Positions 8,643 through 16,833 of a DNA stretch of 64,000 bases are shown here, in pieces. Source of the stretch: UBA3824 sp017541145 (GTDB lineage Bacteria > Bacteroidota > Bacteroidia > Bacteroidales > UBA3824); contig CAMVLO010000010.1 of the NCBI GenBank assembly GCA_947168365.1, positions 1-64,000 of the forward strand. The letters are read 5' to 3'. The translations under genes were made by a program, and so were the position numbers. The notes below the pieces were generated by a model. That model was given only the letters and a program-made list of their open reading frames with translations. It searched no databases and had not been told where the DNA came from. How positions within the stretch are numbered: position 1 is the stretch's first letter; every line of letters begins with the position of its first letter.

Positions 8643-8709
8643 CGGTGTAAAAATAAGGAAAGTTAGGTAAAACAATTAAATATAAACAATTTTTAAAAAT
8701 TAAAACAAA

Positions 8710-9195
8710 ATGAAAAGAATTTTCTCAATCGTAGCTGCACTCGTAGTAGCAATGGTAATGATGGTTTCTTGCGCATCACAAAACACACAAGATGCAAAAG
8801 CATTGATTGAATCAATTAGCAAAAACGATGTTGCAACAGCAACAACATTAGCTGATAAATTGTATGCTGCAAAAGATCAACTTACAACAGACGAATCTTG
8901 CGCATTGGCACTTGGTTACAATGGTTTGGCTAACTTGACAAAAGACACTGACTTAGCTCAAGCTCAAGCTTTTTCACAAAAATTTGTTGAAGTAGCAAGC
9001 GCAGTAGTTGCAAAAGATGCAGAAGGTGTTAAAAAATTCGCTGATGAATCAAAAGTTAACATCGCTGATATTTTGAATCAAGTAGTTGCTGCACAGAAAG
9101 CTGCTGAAGAAGCTGCTGCTCAAGCTGCTGCACAAGCAGAAGCTGAAGCTGCTGAAGGCGAAGCTGCTGAAGGCGCTGAAGAAGCTGCTGAATAG
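8710..9195 (+). CDS. Small lipoprotein with Ala/Glu-rich tail
   Basis: A 161-residue protein with a lipoprotein signal (MVMMVSCASQ). The body is helical (two helices around CALALGYNGLANL). The last 35 residues are almost only Ala, Glu and Gln (repeated AAEEAAAQ, EGEAAEGAEEAAE), predicting a coiled or disordered acidic tail. Own promoter and own terminator. Probably an abundant envelope protein; function unknown. Confidence 0.8.
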   Translation: MKRIFSIVAALVVAMVMMVSCASQNTQDAKALIESISKNDVATATTLADKLYAAKDQLTTDESCALALGYNGLANLTKDTDLAQAQAFSQKFVEVASAVVAKDAEGVKKFADESKVNIADILNQVVAAQKAAEEAAAQAAAQAEAEAAEGEAAEGAEEAAE

Positions 9196-9267
9196 TTTTC
9201 GGATTTGTTTAATCAACAAAATCACAGAAAACAATATCAGGCAAAAACCTGACAATGATAAAAAATT

Positions 9268-9308
9268 AAGATTCTCACATCCTACGATGATGAGAATCTT
9301 TTTTTTTG
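9268..9308 (+). terminator. Rho-independent terminator
   Basis: AGATTCTCA...CATC pairs with GATG...TGAGAATCT with a small bulge, followed by nine or more T. It terminates the Ala/Glu-rich lipoprotein gene. Confidence 0.85.
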
Positions 9309-9367
9309 TACATATACAAATTTTCTATTTTGACTAAATAATATATCAATTTATCAAAAAAATTAAT

Positions 9368-9375
9368 TATATTTG
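9368..9375 (+). promoter_or_regulatory. -7 promoter box TATATTTG
   Basis: An exact TAnnTTTG match about 86 bp before the next lipoprotein gene. Confidence 0.4.
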
Positions 9376-9460
9376 CTGCGCTTTTTTTTAAAGATAGCAT
9401 CCCGATATTTGAAATAATAATTATAACCAAACAATTGTAAACAACATTAAAAATAAAACA

Positions 9461-9949
9461 ATGAAAAAAGTATTATCTATGATTACGGCAGCGACAACCG
9501 CAATCATGATGTTTATCTCATGCAACGAAGGTCAAGCGTTTACAGACGGCGAAGACGCCGGTGAAGAATTTGTAAAAACATATTCCGAATACGGCAACGA
9601 CCCCGTAAAATTGAAAGAAACAACTGTAAAAATAATTGAAAAAGCAACAGTATATATGTCAGATTCAATCTTGATACAATCGTTTCTAAAAGGTGCACGC
9701 AACAAAATGGAAGGATATTCATCGGAAACTGCCGGTGCATTTTTCGGCATTTGGAAAGCTTTGGCTAACCAAAACGGAATTCAAATCGCAAAAGAGGTAT
9801 CTAACTACTCCGATGACGCAGAATCCAAAAGCAACAACAAAAAAGAATTTGCTCTCGCCGCAAAAAAATATACGGATCTTTTTACACCTCCGGCTCCGGC
9901 TGACTGTACTTGTCAGGATTATCACACAAAAACCGGTTCCAACAGATAA
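9461..9949 (+). CDS. Small lipoprotein, unknown function
   Basis: A 162-residue protein with a lipoprotein signal (MMFISCNEGQ), then an acidic helical domain and a C-terminal CTCQDYHTKTGSNR, where two cysteines (C-x-C) might form a disulfide or bind metal. It follows another small lipoprotein on the same strand, but a terminator lies between them and a terminator follows, so it is transcribed alone. Family not recognised. Confidence 0.7.
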   Translation: MKKVLSMITAATTAIMMFISCNEGQAFTDGEDAGEEFVKTYSEYGNDPVKLKETTVKIIEKATVYMSDSILIQSFLKGARNKMEGYSSETAGAFFGIWKALANQNGIQIAKEVSNYSDDAESKSNNKKEFALAAKKYTDLFTPPAPADCTCQDYHTKTGSNR

Positions 9950-9983
9950 AAAATAAAATACCGGGATGCAACGATTTTTTAAT

Positions 9984-10015
9984 AAAGGCTGTCAAAAAAT
10001 TTGGCAGCCTTTTTG
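9984..10015 (+). terminator. Rho-independent terminator
   Basis: AAAGGCTGTCAAA and TTTGGCAGCCTTTT form a stem, followed by T-rich sequence. Confidence 0.85.
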
Positions 10016-10077
10016 TTTATTTTTGTAACAGCATAATAATTATTAAATTATAAAGCTAATTTTTGGAAAAAACTTAT

Positions 10078-10085
10078 TAACTTTG
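10078..10085 (+). promoter_or_regulatory. -7 promoter box TAACTTTG
   Basis: An exact TAnnTTTG match. The inferred start of transcription near 10092 lies before the ATG at 10110 and after the alternative TTG at 10083, so it decides the gene start. Confidence 0.6.
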
Positions 10086-10109
10086 CAACCGATTTTTTTA
10101 AACAAAAAA

Positions 10110-11060
10110 ATGATTAGAAAAACAGTGAAAAAAACATTATTAACAACAGGCCTTTTGGCATTAAGTTTATCAACATTTGCTCAACAAGGAGTAAAAGAAA
10201 CGTCAGAAACTGCTGTGGCAATTGACACAATCAATACCCGCGATAAATACACTAAAATTGTATTGTACGACAACAATACATGGGAATATGTAGAAATTGA
10301 CAAACCCAATATCAGTGACGAAGATTTTGCTGAAAACTGGGATTCAGAATCAATACACGCTTTCAAAGATGTACCACTTTCACAACTTCCCGATTCTGTA
10401 GAATTATGTCTTGCAGACAGTCTTCACGGCTGGGCATGTCCCAAAATTGGCGCAGTAAATTCAAGTTGGAAATTCCGTCGCTACAGAGAACATAAAGGCA
10501 CTGATATTGACCTTGAAACCGGCGACCCGATTGTTGCGGCTTTCGACGGTAAAGTACGAGTAGTAAGAAATTCAGGTCAAGCCGGCGGCTACGGCAACCT
10601 TATCGTAATTCGTCACGCCAACGGTCTTGAAACTTATTACGCTCACCTTTCTAAACATCTGGTAAGCGAAAATGATATTGTAAAAGCCGGAGAAATTATC
10701 GGTCTTGGCGGCAGCACTGGAAGAAGTACAGGTCCTCATCTCCATTTTGAATGTCGTTACATGGGTAAACCTTTTGATGCTGAAAGAATTTTCTGTTTTC
10801 AAACCGGTCAACTTAGAGATACAATTTTCACTCTCAAAAAACATTATTTCAACATCAATTCTCACTACGGTCAAACAGAACAACAATCAATTGCAGCAAA
10901 TCAGCGTGTAATTCATGTTGTAAAAAGCGGTGATACCTTGGGAGCTCTTGCTAAAAGATATCACACTACTGTAAAACGTATTTGCCAGCTCAATAATATT
11001 TCTTCTACAACAACATTGAGACTCAAACAAAGACTTATTGTAAGAGAAGGCACTATCTAA
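10110..11060 (+). CDS. M23 family metallopeptidase with LysM domain
   Basis: A 316-residue exported protein; the start is set at ATG 10110, which gives a normal signal peptide (MIRKTVKKTLLTTGLLALSL...FAQ). The M23 zinc site is intact (REHKGTDIDLETGDP for the His/Asp pair, GPHLHFE for the final His). A C-terminal LysM repeat (HVVKSGDTLGALAKRYHTT) binds peptidoglycan. It therefore either cuts peptide crosslinks in the wall or, as in EnvC/NlpD-like relatives, activates another hydrolase; the intact zinc ligands favour activity. Transcribed alone. Confidence 0.88.
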   Translation: MIRKTVKKTLLTTGLLALSLSTFAQQGVKETSETAVAIDTINTRDKYTKIVLYDNNTWEYVEIDKPNISDEDFAENWDSESIHAFKDVPLSQLPDSVELCLADSLHGWACPKIGAVNSSWKFRRYREHKGTDIDLETGDPIVAAFDGKVRVVRNSGQAGGYGNLIVIRHANGLETYYAHLSKHLVSENDIVKAGEIIGLGGSTGRSTGPHLHFECRYMGKPFDAERIFCFQTGQLRDTIFTLKKHYFNINSHYGQTEQQSIAANQRVIHVVKSGDTLGALAKRYHTTVKRICQLNNISSTTTLRLKQRLIVREGTI

Positions 11061-11087
11061 CAGAAAATTACGATAAACTGTAAAAAT

Positions 11088-11126
11088 AAAATCCGCAGCT
11101 TGATAGATTTTCAAACTGCGGATTTT
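11088..11126. terminator. Bidirectional terminator
   Basis: AAAATCCGCAGCTTGA (11088-11103) and TCAAACTGCGGATTTT (11111-11126) pair with one wobble. It lies between the convergent peptidase and GH53 genes. Confidence 0.9.
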
Positions 11127-11150
11127 TTATTTACGATATTAATCTAATTT

Positions 11151-12599
11151 TTATTTTGAAGAAGCTGCACTACAAGTCCATTTCTTATTTTCCAAATCAA
11201 ATGTCAAAGTATAACTTCCTTTCTTGCCGTCAATCCAAAAATGATCAAATTTATCGTGAGCTACAGCAATCGAATATTGATCGTCCCAAGTGGATTTTGG
11301 ACCGTATTTTTTGCTGTCTTTGTCAGTAACGGTAAAGTTTGCATAATCAGAAGAAAACGAGAGCGTTCCTTTATATGTTCCGTCTTCTTGTTTTTCAAGA
11401 ATACCAATTTCTTCTCCTGAAGTTGAGGAAATAGTAAGAACATCAAGATCAGGATTTTTATTCGGATCAGTTTCCGGCAACAAATCATCTTTCGTCATTT
11501 TTCCTGCAAACACATTCAATGTTTCCGCCGGTGAACCGTCAGACAAGAAACCGCCCATTGTATATCCGTTATAACTTGAATAACATTCAGGCTCCCAATA
11601 AAATACGCCTTTACAACGAGGAACTTCGTTTTTAGCACGGATTACGGTGTTAACAATTGCTCGTTTGCCGTTCCAAGATGCAATTGCTGATGTACCGATT
11701 TCGCAAATCATAACATCTTTATCATAATCGTTGGCAATTTTATTGAGATTGTTAATACAAGCATCAATATATGTTGAATACCAATCAGATTTGTCATAAT
11801 ACGGATAAAGCGAAACTCCAAGGATGTCATAATTTGCATTGCCTGATTTCATGATGTTTAGTGCCCATGAAAGTTTGTCCCAAGATTGTCCGTTCGCAAG
11901 ATGAACAATAGTTTTAGCATTGGGATAAACTTCTTTAACTGCTTTTGAACCGGCATTTACCATCTTTGCAAAATTTGTATTGTCTTTTGACATCGCACCG
12001 TTGACTGTTGTTTCAGATCCGTCAGACTGTGTTTTCATCATTCCTGTTTGAGTTTCGTTACCAATCTGAACCCAAGAAACTTCGATATTATTGGTTTTAA
12101 GTTTTTCGAGCGATTCTTTCGTGTAATCGTAAACCTGTTTTGCAAGTGCTTCTACTGATTCAATATTATCCCAAGCCTTTGGTTTATACTGTTTTGCCGG
12201 GTCAGCCCAAGTATCGGAATAATGAAAGTCAATCATGATTTTGTAACCTAAAGCGGCAGCACGTTTTGATTTTGTAATCACGTCCTCGATGTCGCACATC
12301 CCGTCTGAGCCTTCTGATTTCGGATTAACCCAAACGCGAAAACGAGCAGCATTGAATCCAACACTTTTTAACAGTTTAAAGCATTCAGTTTCAACACCTT
12401 CCGAATCATAAAACTTAATACCGGCCGCTTCCATCGGAGTAATCCACGAGGGGTCGCAACCATAAGCGAAATCATTTTGGGGTTCTTCTGATTTATTGTT
12501 GTTTGGCGTATCTTCATTATTGCTATCATTTTTGTCACATGATACAAAACAGAAAGATGTTAACAACAAAATCAAAAACAAATAGTTAATTTTTCTCAT
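11151..12599 (-). CDS. GH53 endo-beta-1,4-galactanase, surface lipoprotein
   Basis: A 482-residue lipoprotein (SFCFVSC, then acidic DKNDSNNED). The GH53 barrel has acid/base Glu182 in WVQIGNETQTG and nucleophile Glu300 in VMICEIGTSA. Residues after about 400 form a beta domain like the C-terminal parts of SusE/SusF proteins (YTLTFDLENKKWTC). GH53 enzymes cut beta-1,4-galactan of pectin and type I arabinogalactan. The frame is open 59 codons further upstream, but a perfect -33/-7 promoter lies inside that part (12645-12675), so the ATG at 12599 is the start. It belongs with the SusC-SusD-SusE genes at 14.5-21.5 kb but is separated from them by an ATPase gene. Confidence 0.92.
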   Translation of the reverse strand: MRKINYLFLILLLTSFCFVSCDKNDSNNEDTPNNNKSEEPQNDFAYGCDPSWITPMEAAGIKFYDSEGVETECFKLLKSVGFNAARFRVWVNPKSEGSDGMCDIEDVITKSKRAAALGYKIMIDFHYSDTWADPAKQYKPKAWDNIESVEALAKQVYDYTKESLEKLKTNNIEVSWVQIGNETQTGMMKTQSDGSETTVNGAMSKDNTNFAKMVNAGSKAVKEVYPNAKTIVHLANGQSWDKLSWALNIMKSGNANYDILGVSLYPYYDKSDWYSTYIDACINNLNKIANDYDKDVMICEIGTSAIASWNGKRAIVNTVIRAKNEVPRCKGVFYWEPECYSSYNGYTMGGFLSDGSPAETLNVFAGKMTKDDLLPETDPNKNPDLDVLTISSTSGEEIGILEKQEDGTYKGTLSFSSDYANFTVTDKDSKKYGPKSTWDDQYSIAVAHDKFDHFWIDGKKGSYTLTFDLENKKWTCSAASSK

Positions 12600-12644
12600 A
12601 TCTATCAGATTTTTAGATTTATATAATATTAGTTTTCTCAATTG

Positions 12645-12675
12645 CAAATATAAATCATTTAACTTGTACTTCAAA
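12645..12675 (-). promoter_or_regulatory. Bacteroidota promoter (-33/-7) for GH53
   Basis: Minus-strand TATATTTG (12645-12652) and TTTG (12672-12675), exactly 19 bp apart. The promoter makes GH53 independent of the upstream Sus operon. Confidence 0.7.
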
Positions 12676-12787
12676 ACAAAAATACAACCTAACAGTAATA
12701 AAAAAAACGAACTTCCAAGCATCGCACCAAAAGAATAAATAAAGAATCGAGAGAAAATTTGCCGAAGTTTATTCATTTCGGGGAAAA

Positions 12788-12992
12788 TACGCAGCTGTAA
12801 CTATGATTTTTAGGGTAGTTACAGCTGAGAATTTCAAAAATACGCAGCTGTAACTATGTTTTTCAAGGTAGTTACAGCTGAGAATTTCAAAAATACGCAG
12901 CTGTAACTATGTTTTTTAAGGTAGTTACAGCTGAGAATTTCAAAAATACGCAGCTGTAACTATGTTTTTTAAGGTAGTTACAGCTGAGAATT
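12788..12992. repeat. Array A: four 53-bp palindromic repeats
   Basis: Four head-to-tail units start at 12788, 12841, 12894 and 12947, a constant 53-bp period. Each has perfect 12-base inverted arms CAGCTGTAACTA and TAGTTACAGCTG around a 12-base loop. The arms are invariant. The loops differ (TGATTTTTAGGG in unit 1, TGTTTTTCAAGG in unit 2, TGTTTTTTAAGG in units 3 and 4). The last arm ends at 12986, six bases before the -33 box of the ATPase gene. The even period and identical spacers rule out CRISPR. Confidence 0.95.
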
Positions 12993-13023
12993 TTTGTAAA
13001 CTTCAAAAAAAATACTAACTTTG
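12993..13023 (+). promoter_or_regulatory. Bacteroidota promoter (-33/-7) for ATPase 1
   Basis: TTTG (12993-12996) and TAACTTTG (13016-13023), 19 bp apart. It abuts palindromic array A. Confidence 0.7.
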
Positions 13024-13055
13024 CCAATAATAATAAAACAAAATATCCTCATAAT

Positions 13056-14474
13056 ATGGCACGACTTATAGGACGAAAAAACGAGGCAACACAGCTCGAT
13101 AACATAATGCAATCTTCTGAACCTGAATTCGTTGTGATATTCGGCAGACGTAGAATCGGCAAAACATTCTTGATAAACCAATACTTCAACAACAAATTCA
13201 CATTCAAGCATACGGGACTTGCCTTGAAGAATAAAGCCGAGCAACTTCACAATTTCGGAGAATCGCTCCGCCGGTACGGTTCGCCTTTATGTCCGGACCC
13301 GAAAGATTGGTCAGATGCGTTTTTGCAATTAAGAACATTGTTGGAAACCACCAAACCTACCAATGGCAAAAAAGTTGTCTTTATTGACGAACTTCCATAT
13401 ATGGCAACTGTCAAAAGCAACTTAGTAACGGCGTTGGAGCATTTTTGGAACGACTTCGGTAATACACAAAGCGACCTCGTTTTAATAATTTGCGGCTCTG
13501 CAACCTCATGGATTACCAAAAATATAATCAAAAACAAAGGCGGTCTTCACAACAGAATAACACGGAAAATATATTTAAAACAATTTTCTCTTGCCGAATG
13601 TAAAGAGTATTTCAACGCTAATAATATTATTTTCAGCCCAAAAGATATTTTGGAATGTTATATGGTAATGGGCGGAGTGCCGTATTATCTGAGCATGATT
13701 GAAAAAGGTATGAGCCTCGCTCAAAATATCGACAATATGTTTTTTAAGCGGCAAGGAAAACTTTACGGAGAATTTGAGGCTTTGTACTCGTCGCTTTTTG
13801 AAGAAAGTACCGGCTATGTAAAAGTTATCGAAGCGTTAAGCAAAAAAAACAAAGGACTTTCGCGAAAAGAAATAATTGCAGCAACAGGACTTCCCGACGG
13901 CGGAACACTATCAAAAATTCTTGACGACCTCGACAACTGCGATTTTATTCGTAAATATCAGGGATTCAACAACAAAGAGCGCAATAGTATTTTTCAACTG
14001 ACGGATTTTTTCTCGCTCTTTTACTTTAAGTTCATAAAAAAATACGGAACTTCCGACAAGGAATTTTGGTCGTTACAGCTAAATTCTTCGGTTCATAATG
14101 CTTGGGCGGGATATGCTTTTGAGCAACTGTGTCTCTCCCACATCAACAAAATAGAACAAGTCCTCGGAATATCTGGCATACAGACTTCCGTGTCGTGCTG
14201 GCAGTCGCAAAAAAGCGAAAACGGTGCACAAATAGACCTCGTTATCAACCGCGCCGACAATATCATCAACATTTGCGAAATAAAATTTTGGAATACTAAA
14301 TTCAATATTACGAAAAAATATCACGAAGAACTTCTAAACAAAATGCAGGTTTTCGCAGACGAAACCAAAACGAAGAAAGCGATTCATCTTGTTATGGTTA
14401 CAACTTACGGACTTGTTAAAAACGAGTATTCTAGCATTGCACAAAAAGAAATTACGATGGACGATTTAATGTAA
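13056..14474 (+). CDS. AAA ATPase, archaeal-type (ATPase_2/DUF234, COG1672-like)
   Basis: A 472-residue cytoplasmic protein. Walker A is GRRRIGKT (30-37), Walker B VVFIDE (107-112), and a sensor-like CGSATSW follows. Around 265-300 is a winged-helix segment (LSRKEIIAATGLPDGGTLSKI), which could bind DNA. The C-terminal DUF234 region has QIDLVI (Asp394) and CEIKF (Glu408, Lys410), a D...ExK pattern as in PD-(D/E)xK nucleases. The family's biochemical role is unknown to me. The gene has its own promoter directly behind array A and its own terminator, and is inserted on the opposite strand between the SusE-like and GH53 genes. Confidence 0.85.
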   Translation: MARLIGRKNEATQLDNIMQSSEPEFVVIFGRRRIGKTFLINQYFNNKFTFKHTGLALKNKAEQLHNFGESLRRYGSPLCPDPKDWSDAFLQLRTLLETTKPTNGKKVVFIDELPYMATVKSNLVTALEHFWNDFGNTQSDLVLIICGSATSWITKNIIKNKGGLHNRITRKIYLKQFSLAECKEYFNANNIIFSPKDILECYMVMGGVPYYLSMIEKGMSLAQNIDNMFFKRQGKLYGEFEALYSSLFEESTGYVKVIEALSKKNKGLSRKEIIAATGLPDGGTLSKILDDLDNCDFIRKYQGFNNKERNSIFQLTDFFSLFYFKFIKKYGTSDKEFWSLQLNSSVHNAWAGYAFEQLCLSHINKIEQVLGISGIQTSVSCWQSQKSENGAQIDLVINRADNIINICEIKFWNTKFNITKKYHEELLNKMQVFADETKTKKAIHLVMVTTYGLVKNEYSSIAQKEITMDDLM

Positions 14475-14480
14475 AAAAAA

Positions 14481-14514
14481 TCCGCCGCTTGAAAATGTTT
14501 TTTCAAGCGGCGGA
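14481..14514. terminator. Bidirectional terminator
   Basis: TCCGCCGCTTGAAAA (14481-14495) and TTTTCAAGCGGCGGA (14500-14514) are perfect complements around a four-base loop. It separates the convergent ATPase and SusE/F-like genes. Confidence 0.95.
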
Positions 14515-14539
14515 ATATAAGAATTACAATAGAGTTTTT

Positions 14540-16801
14540 TTATTCTATTACCACATAAGTAACAGTATTTTTATTGAGATCTACTGTAATTGTGTATTGT
14601 TTATCCGGATCCGCCCAAAGATTAGGTCCATCAATTGTAATTGATTCAGCTGAACCGTTATAAGCACCATACCAAATTATGGTAGGTTCGTCTAAGAAAG
14701 TACCTTTCAAATAAAAATCCCATTCGCCATCTTCTCGTGACAAAATTCCATAAAATACACCGGCTTCATCTGAAGCAAGTTCTACTAAAACGGTTTCTTT
14801 ATCTTTTGCATACACTGCCAATTTATCTGGCATTTTCATTTCTGCAAAAAATACTTCTTTGGTTTCAAGGTCTACATTCATTATGTATTTCATCGTAGGG
14901 TTAACCCAAAATGACTTACCGTCGGATGCGTCTGCAAAATCACGCTCAGTCACCACATTAGCGTAGCCCTCTACTGCCGAACCACAATTATCATCACAAC
15001 CGTAATATACAAATCCGTTCTTTGCTGAATTTACACCTTGCAAATAATAGTTCCATTTGTTTTCACCATTATCGGATGTATTGTCGTAAGCGCCTTCGTA
15101 TTTCTTTGTTTCACTATTGTAGATAAGTATTGTTCTCAATCCGTTTGCTACTGTTGCCTGTTTTCCGATTACAAGCAAAGTGTTAACATAAGCAAAATTC
15201 CAAGAATGTGTACTCGGATCGAGCTCTACGTATGCGTCACCGTAATTGAATTTCAACCACAAATGATTGTAATTACCTTCTGAAACTCCAAATGTAAACT
15301 GATCCCAACCGCCAAATGTAGCGTATTTCTGTCTATTTTCGTCTTCAAGATACATGTCTTGAGATGCCGGTTCACTGATTGGCGAAATTAGTCCGGTATA
15401 TTTACCGTTTTCATTCATGGTAAGTGTACCTGTCCAATTGCCGGAAACTGTAATGGTATTTCCGTAAAGTGTTGAATACGCTTTCTTTTTGCTTAAATCG
15501 ATTGTTATATAATACCAACCTGCTTTTGAAATTTCAAGGTTTACACCGTAATCTTTATCGTCTGAAACTTTGATTTCTTGTGAACCTGTTGCAAGTTTTA
15601 CAAATCCGGTATAAACTCCGGTAGCAGCACCGTCAAGCAATTGTGTTTCCAATTTATTTCCACTCAATGTCAACTCAGAAGGATAAACTGTAACTTCTGC
15701 CGGTTCGAGTGTAAATTTGTATTTGGAGTTCAAACCAAGTTTCAAAGTAATTTTGTATGTACCTTTTTCTGGAATTGTAACACCGGTACCTTCTTCACCC
15801 AAAGAGAATTGTACATCGTTTTGAGTACCGGAAAATCCGATTTTAACAGTTTCGTCAGCAACATCTTGAGATGAATGATAATGTGCAGCAGCACCTGAAA
15901 TTTTTACATTTGCATTATCATTTGGAACAACGATGTAAGCATACCATGCTGTTTTTGTAGCATCGTAAACCATTGATGTATTTGCAACGTCACCGCTACA
16001 AGAAAGCGATGAAATCAAATATGCGTCTGCAATTTCAGAAGTATTTTTGGTGTCCATTGTAAAATAGTAACAACCGGCAGCTGCAGTCAACCAGAAATGG
16101 TCACCACCTACAGTATAACTCAAAAATGTCCAACTTGTTGCATCTGATGTACCATAAACAGTACCGTCAGAAGTCCAAACAGCAAAATTTAACCATGATT
16201 CTGCATTGATAAAACCTTGATATTTACCGTCGTTGTTAACAGAGAACAAATATTGAGTGCTCTTTTCGGTAAATTTTTCATCTTTATCTTTTGTATAGAT
16301 GTAAGCCCAATGAGAATCGATTTCCAATGGTACAACATCAAGTTTTACGGTGTTGGAATATACGATGTCTTCAATATTACGACCGAGCGATGTTGCCAAA
16401 CGCAAATAAATAGTTCCCAATGAATTAGGTGTTAAACCTAAAGCCAAAGCCATGTTGTTGATGTCGTCACCTTTCAATGAAGTAATATTGCTTCCGGCAA
16501 ATGTTTTTGCATCTGTAAAATCTTCTGATTTAGAAGCTTGTACTACGATGTAACCTCCGTCAAGGAAGTTATCTACATCGCCGTTTACTACTTGCAACGA
16601 ACTTTTTGAATATGTAAGAGAAAGTACTTCTTCAGAAAGATTTTCTTCATCGATCTGGACTTTGCTTTCTGATACAGAGAAGTCGTCGGTCGATGTTAAA
16701 TCCGAAACGGTATAATGTTCCAAGTCGTCGTCGCAGGATACCAAGCCGCCTGCCAACAACATCGAAACAGCACCGATATATAAATAATTTGATATTTTCA
16801 T
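14540..16801 (-). CDS. SusE/SusF-like surface glycan-binding lipoprotein
   Basis: A 753-residue lipoprotein (lipobox Cys23, then DDDLEHY, a surface-export type signal). It consists of a string of beta-sandwich domains. The N-terminal one resembles the SusE N-terminal Ig-like domain, and later ones carry repeated patterns such as HFWLTAAAGCYYFTMD, HLWLKFNYGDAYVELD and YTITVDLNKNTVTYV typical of SusE/SusF starch-binding-like modules. It would bind polysaccharide next to SusCD. It lies 32 bp after SusD on the same strand, so is in its operon. The context (GH53) suggests galactan as ligand. Confidence 0.85.
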   Translation of the reverse strand: MKISNYLYIGAVSMLLAGGLVSCDDDLEHYTVSDLTSTDDFSVSESKVQIDEENLSEEVLSLTYSKSSLQVVNGDVDNFLDGGYIVVQASKSEDFTDAKTFAGSNITSLKGDDINNMALALGLTPNSLGTIYLRLATSLGRNIEDIVYSNTVKLDVVPLEIDSHWAYIYTKDKDEKFTEKSTQYLFSVNNDGKYQGFINAESWLNFAVWTSDGTVYGTSDATSWTFLSYTVGGDHFWLTAAAGCYYFTMDTKNTSEIADAYLISSLSCSGDVANTSMVYDATKTAWYAYIVVPNDNANVKISGAAAHYHSSQDVADETVKIGFSGTQNDVQFSLGEEGTGVTIPEKGTYKITLKLGLNSKYKFTLEPAEVTVYPSELTLSGNKLETQLLDGAATGVYTGFVKLATGSQEIKVSDDKDYGVNLEISKAGWYYITIDLSKKKAYSTLYGNTITVSGNWTGTLTMNENGKYTGLISPISEPASQDMYLEDENRQKYATFGGWDQFTFGVSEGNYNHLWLKFNYGDAYVELDPSTHSWNFAYVNTLLVIGKQATVANGLRTILIYNSETKKYEGAYDNTSDNGENKWNYYLQGVNSAKNGFVYYGCDDNCGSAVEGYANVVTERDFADASDGKSFWVNPTMKYIMNVDLETKEVFFAEMKMPDKLAVYAKDKETVLVELASDEAGVFYGILSREDGEWDFYLKGTFLDEPTIIWYGAYNGSAESITIDGPNLWADPDKQYTITVDLNKNTVTYVVIE

Positions 16802-16833
16802 TTCGTTTTACCTTTAAAATTTAAATTTACTTA

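Larger units (their letters stand above)
8159..8709. other. Divergent promoter region with long GH26 leader
   Basis: A 551-bp AT-rich gap between divergent genes. It contains the GH26 promoter (8293-8323) and the +7-box promoter of the plus-strand lipoprotein (8635-8642). The inferred GH26 leader is about 125 nt and has complementary arms TCACTATT (8208-8215) and AATAGTGA (8270-8277). No gene or known riboswitch was recognised. Confidence 0.5.

Noticed and set aside
9049..9255. A 68-codon Ser/Phe-rich minus-strand frame
   Set aside because: It mirrors the Ala/Glu-rich tail of the lipoprotein on the other strand.
12600..12776. 59-codon hydrophobic N-terminal extension of GH53
   Set aside because: A complete -33/-7 promoter lies inside it, and the ATG at 12599 gives a normal lipoprotein signal.
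12788..12992. CRISPR-like repeats (also arrays B and C)
   Set aside because: The units are joined head to tail with the same linker each time, contain perfect palindromes and have no unique spacers or cas genes.
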